Source: JAKFDK01 sp036676195 (GTDB lineage: Bacteria; Bacillota; Sulfobacillia; Symbiobacteriales; ZC4RG38). Taken from it: 64,000 nucleotides of DNA. The DNA is taken from NCBI GenBank assembly GCA_036676195.1, contig JAKFDK010000098.1, positions 7,536-71,535 on the forward strand, read 5' to 3'. Both the position numbers and the translations under genes were made by a program. Shown here one piece after another: positions 61,589-64,000 of this stretch. Within the stretch, counting starts at the first letter, position 1, and each line of letters starts with the position of its first letter. The notes beneath the pieces are model-generated. The model was not told where the DNA came from. It was given only the letters and a program-made list of their open reading frames with translations, and ran no database searches.

Positions 61589-61783
61589 ATGGCCTCGGCC
61601 CTTGTCTTGCCTGAAATCGGCTGGATTCTGCAGGCCGGGGCCGCCCACTGGCAGGAGGGCCGGCTGGTGGCGCTGACGCCCTACACTCCCCTCCCGTCGG
61701 GATGGTTGCGGCCAAGGCTTGCCCGCACCTCTGGCCGGCCCCACCCGCCCCGGCCTGCGGTTCCTGAAGCGCTATACAAATGA
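61589..61783 (+). CDS. possible 64-residue protein, doubtful
   Basis: ATG at 61589 with GAGG only two bases upstream; frame MASALVLPEIGWILQAGAAH...ALYK ends directly at a strong hairpin. No family. It may be the tail of a decayed gene whose terminator survives. Between 61442 and 62180 nothing else gene-like is seen apart from a TATAAT-like box on the minus strand near 62072-62077. Confidence 0.25.
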   Translation: MASALVLPEIGWILQAGAAHWQEGRLVALTPYTPLPSGWLRPRLARTSGRPHPPRPAVPEALYK

Positions 61784-61814
61784 GGCAGCCAGGGCGTCTT
61801 GCCCTGGCTGCCTC
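61782..61814 (+). terminator. 14-bp perfect hairpin
   Basis: GAGGCAGCCAGGGC (61782-61795) and GCCCTGGCTGCCTC (61801-61814) around GTCTT; followed by GCTTCATG with little T tract. Confidence 0.5.
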
Positions 61815-62180
61815 GCTTCATGCCAACGTGGCACAGACAAGCAGCCGCTTTCGCATCGGTTCGGGCGGGTATTTTAGTACGGCCCAATAGTGGGTCCCGG
61901 CTCGGGCTCCATGTCCGGTTGGGTGGCCGCGACCATCGCCAAACCGGTGGTTCGTGGAACGGTGCGGTCTGGTCGTGGGAATCTTGACGGTAGCGAACGC
62001 AACCGGTCTCAACTAACAAAGTACAAAGTGAAATGGCCACGTTCAGTACCCGCCTTCTACTTTCATTATAGCACGTAAATCGCGAATTTTGCAGACTGGT
62101 TCTTCCAAGACGACCACGCTATGGTATAGAGGAGCACAGCAAAAAAGTTGGCCCGGCTTTCGGCCAGCTTAGACGGGAGG

Positions 62181-62315
62181 ATGACTTTGAACGGCTTTCA
62201 AGAGACTTTCGCTCCGCTCCGAACCCGCAATCTGCGACTTTACCTTGGTGGTCAGGCAGTCTCGCTTCTCGGCACCTGGATGCAAATGACCGCGCAGTCC
62301 TGGCCGAACCGATGG
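62181..62315 (+). pseudogene. MFS transporter, N-terminal fragment
   Basis: FAPLRTRNLRLYLGGQAVSL then LGTWMQMTAQSW is the usual first-helix sequence of drug-efflux MFS carriers (enterobactin/multidrug EntS type). GGGAGG precedes ATG 62181/TTG 62187. Homology stops after about 42 residues where the sequence jumps to the monooxygenase fragment; the rest of the gene is deleted. Confidence 0.65.
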
Positions 62316-62352
62316 TGGGACTCGCGGTGCAGGCTGGGAGGCTGGGGTGGCG

Positions 62353-62977
62353 ATGACCGAGCATGCGGTGGTCGATCGCCGGAGCGGGCCCGACAGGGCT
62401 GACGTTGGCGGGCGAGTTGGCGTTGGCGGGCGTCGACGTTGCCATTATCGAGCGGCGCGCCAGCCAGGACCTCCCCGGCTCGCGCGCGGGCGGTCTGCAT
62501 GCACGCACCATCGAGGTCCTCGATCAGCGCGGAATCGCTGATCGGTTCCTCTCGCAGGGAAAGGTGGCCCAGGTTGCGTCCTTCGCCTGGATCCCGTTGG
62601 ACATCAGCGACTTTCCCACGCGGCACAACTACGGGCTCGCGCTGTGGCAGAACCACATCGAACGCATCCTGGCCGGCTGGGTCGGCGAGCTGGCGGTGCC
62701 GATCTATCGCGGGGTGAGGTGCCGGGTTTCGCGCAGGACGACACCGGCGTCGACGTGGAGCTGTCCGACGGTCAGTCGCTGCGGGCGGATTATCTCGTCG
62801 GGTGCGATGGCGGACGCAGTCTGATCCGGAAGGCCGCCGGCATCGAGTTCCCCGGGTGGGCCGAGAACCAGCCACCTGATCGCCGAGGTCGAGCTGGCCG
62901 AGGAGCCGGAATGGGGCCTACGCCGTGACGCCCACGGCATCCATTCCTTGAGCAGGATGGGGGATGGGGTCCGGTGA
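62353..62977 (+). pseudogene. FAD-dependent aromatic monooxygenase fragment
   Basis: Starts ATG ACC GAG (62353), then a one-base insertion before the Rossmann motif (IAGAGPTGLTLAGELALAGV, DVAIIERRASQDLPGSRAGG). The DG motif follows in another frame (LRADYLVGCDGGRSLIRKAA, GIEFPGW), and a third frame gives TSHLIAEVELAEEPEWGLRR to a TGA at 62975-62977. At least three indels, and the C-terminal 60% is absent. The family is the PheA/TetX class A hydroxylases, which includes antibiotic-inactivating enzymes such as rifampin monooxygenase. Confidence 0.75.
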
Positions 62978-63020
62978 GACACTGCGACATTCTTTAGAGA
63001 ACGCACAAGGGAGTGAGCGG

Positions 63021-64000
63021 ATGGGCTGCTACGTGTTGGGTTTCCAGGAGATCGACAAGACGCAGGTCGCGGTCGTTGGCGGCAAGGGCGCGCACCTGGG
63101 GGAGCTTTCGCGGATCGAAGGCCTCCGCGTGCCGGCTGGCTTTTGCGTGACGACGGACGCCTTCCAGCGGATCATGGCGGAAGCGCCGTCGATCGACGAT
63201 CGGCTCGATCGGCTGTCGCGCCTGAAGCCGGACGACCGGGAGGCGATCCGCGCGCTCAGCGCGGAGATCCGCCGGACCCTCGAAGGGATCGCCATCCCCG
63301 ACGATCTGGCGGCGGCGATTAGCCGCCCGCTCGCCCGGCTCGGCGAGCAAGCCGCCTACGCCGTCCGATCCAGTGCGACGGCGGAGGACTTGCCGACGGC
63401 CTCCTTCGCGGGCCAGCAGGACACGTACCTGAACGTCGTGGGGCCGGCGGCGATCCTCCAGCACGTCAGCAGGTGCTGGGCCTCGCTCTTCACCGAGCGG
63501 GCCGTGACCTACCGCCTGCGGAACGGCTTCGACCACCGGAAGGTCCACATGGCCGTCGTCGTGCAGCAGATGGTCTTCCCGCAGGCGGCCGGCATCCTGT
63601 TCACGGCCGACCCCGTCACGTCCAACCGGAAGGTCGCCTCCGTGGAGGCCATCTTCGGCCTCGGCGAGGCTCTGGTCTCCGGCTTGGTAAATGCGGACGT
63701 CTACAAGGTGCGGGACGGCGAGGTCGTCGCCAAGGCGGTCGCCACCAAGCAGCTTGCCATTCACGCCTCGCCGGCAGGCGGGACGCAGGAACAGGCGATC
63801 GAGCCGGAGCGGCAGGGGCAGCCAGCGCTGACGGATGCGCAGGTCGTGCGGCTCGCGCAGTTGGGCCGGCGGATCGAAGCGCACTTCGGCCGCCCCCAGG
63901 ACATCGAATGGTGCCTGACGGGCGATGACTTCCAGATCGTCCAGAGCCGGCCGATCACCACGCTGTTCCCCATCCCCGCGGCCGGCGACCGAGAGAACCA
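63021..64000 (+). CDS. rph: rifampin phosphotransferase (3' partial at window end)
   Basis: The first 326 residues of a PEP-synthase-like enzyme, read without interruption to the window edge. The ATP-grasp domain has VVGGKGAHLGELSRIEGLRV, PAGFCVTTDAFQRIM, AYAVRSSATAEDLPTASFAG then QQDTYLNV, AVVVQQMVFPQAAGILFTAD, GLGEALVSGLVNADVYKV and DIEWCLTGDDFQIVQSRPIT. The opening YVLGFQEIDKTQVAVVGGKG is characteristic of Rph, which transfers a phosphate from ATP to rifamycins, rather than PpsA. The rifampin-binding and swivelling His domains would lie beyond the edge. GGGAG precedes the ATG. It follows a string of dead genes, suggesting recent arrival. Confidence 0.85.
   Translation, partial: MGCYVLGFQEIDKTQVAVVGGKGAHLGELSRIEGLRVPAGFCVTTDAFQRIMAEAPSIDDRLDRLSRLKPDDREAIRALSAEIRRTLEGIAIPDDLAAAISRPLARLGEQAAYAVRSSATAEDLPTASFAGQQDTYLNVVGPAAILQHVSRCWASLFTERAVTYRLRNGFDHRKVHMAVVVQQMVFPQAAGILFTADPVTSNRKVASVEAIFGLGEALVSGLVNADVYKVRDGEVVAKAVATKQLAIHASPAGGTQEQAIEPERQGQPALTDAQVVRLAQLGRRIEAHFGRPQDIEWCLTGDDFQIVQSRPITTLFPIPAAGDREN

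Noticed and set aside
61400..62150. An attachment-site copy of the tRNA-Val 3' end
   Set aside because: By eye no stretch of 12 or more bases matching the T arm and acceptor end was found.

Overview
The window is about 64 kb of GC-rich DNA. It looks like a high-GC, endospore-forming member of the Bacillota. Evidence: a CotF-family spore coat gene, a BrxA/B-type bacilliredoxin, an AroH-type chorismate mutase, a thpR-recA-recX block, a cmk-plsC-rpsA block, type 2 IPP isomerase, strong GGAGG ribosome binding sites and very frequent GTG/TTG starts. Two genes appear to start at CTG. The species cannot be fixed from the sequence; Symbiobacteria- or Peptococcaceae-like lineages are my guess.

Layout, 1-24 kb: a 5'-truncated molybdopterin oxidoreductase; an NMT1/SsuA-type ABC importer with two permeases plus a RidA protein; an odd SLH-domain frame and a PQQ-type sugar dehydrogenase on the minus strand; a VOC-DinB fusion. 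Next is a minus-strand DUF2520-panB-panC-panD operon behind a structured leader, then a DEAD-box helicase and a hybrid histidine kinase. A DNA-repair run follows: thpR, recA, recX, an SbcD-like phosphoesterase, a Rad50/SbcC-like ATPase split into two polypeptides with a small coiled-coil gene between them, and a class V aminotransferase. The split ATPase is the most interesting system here.

Layout, 24-52 kb: two half-size TSUP permeases, a marR truncated by an ISL3-type end, two matching 18-19-18 palindromes, gluQRS, lgt, aroH-cmk-plsC, a four-S1-domain protein, topoisomerase III overlapping fni, a MacAB-like exporter, a group 2 sigma factor, a second sugar dehydrogenase lipoprotein, bacilliredoxin, CotF, folD behind a ZTP riboswitch with terminator, a ROK kinase, a benzoate-CoA-ligase-like enzyme, two FtsH-type proteases flanking a lytic transglycosylase, and an amidohydrolase.

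Layout, 52-64 kb: a tRNA cluster (Tyr, Ser, Ala, Val) with two tandem promoters of identical boxes opens an accessory, decaying region. It holds an ISL3 element with a frameshifted transposase, a broken winged-helix gene, IS701 and IS110 remnants, an integrase remnant, a Big_2/PPC surface protein that has lost its 5' end, two small exported or membrane proteins, and a strongly folded non-coding stretch upstream of the IS110 remnant. The window ends with decayed MFS and FAD-monooxygenase fragments followed by the intact 5' part of a rifampin phosphotransferase gene, probably acquired by transfer.
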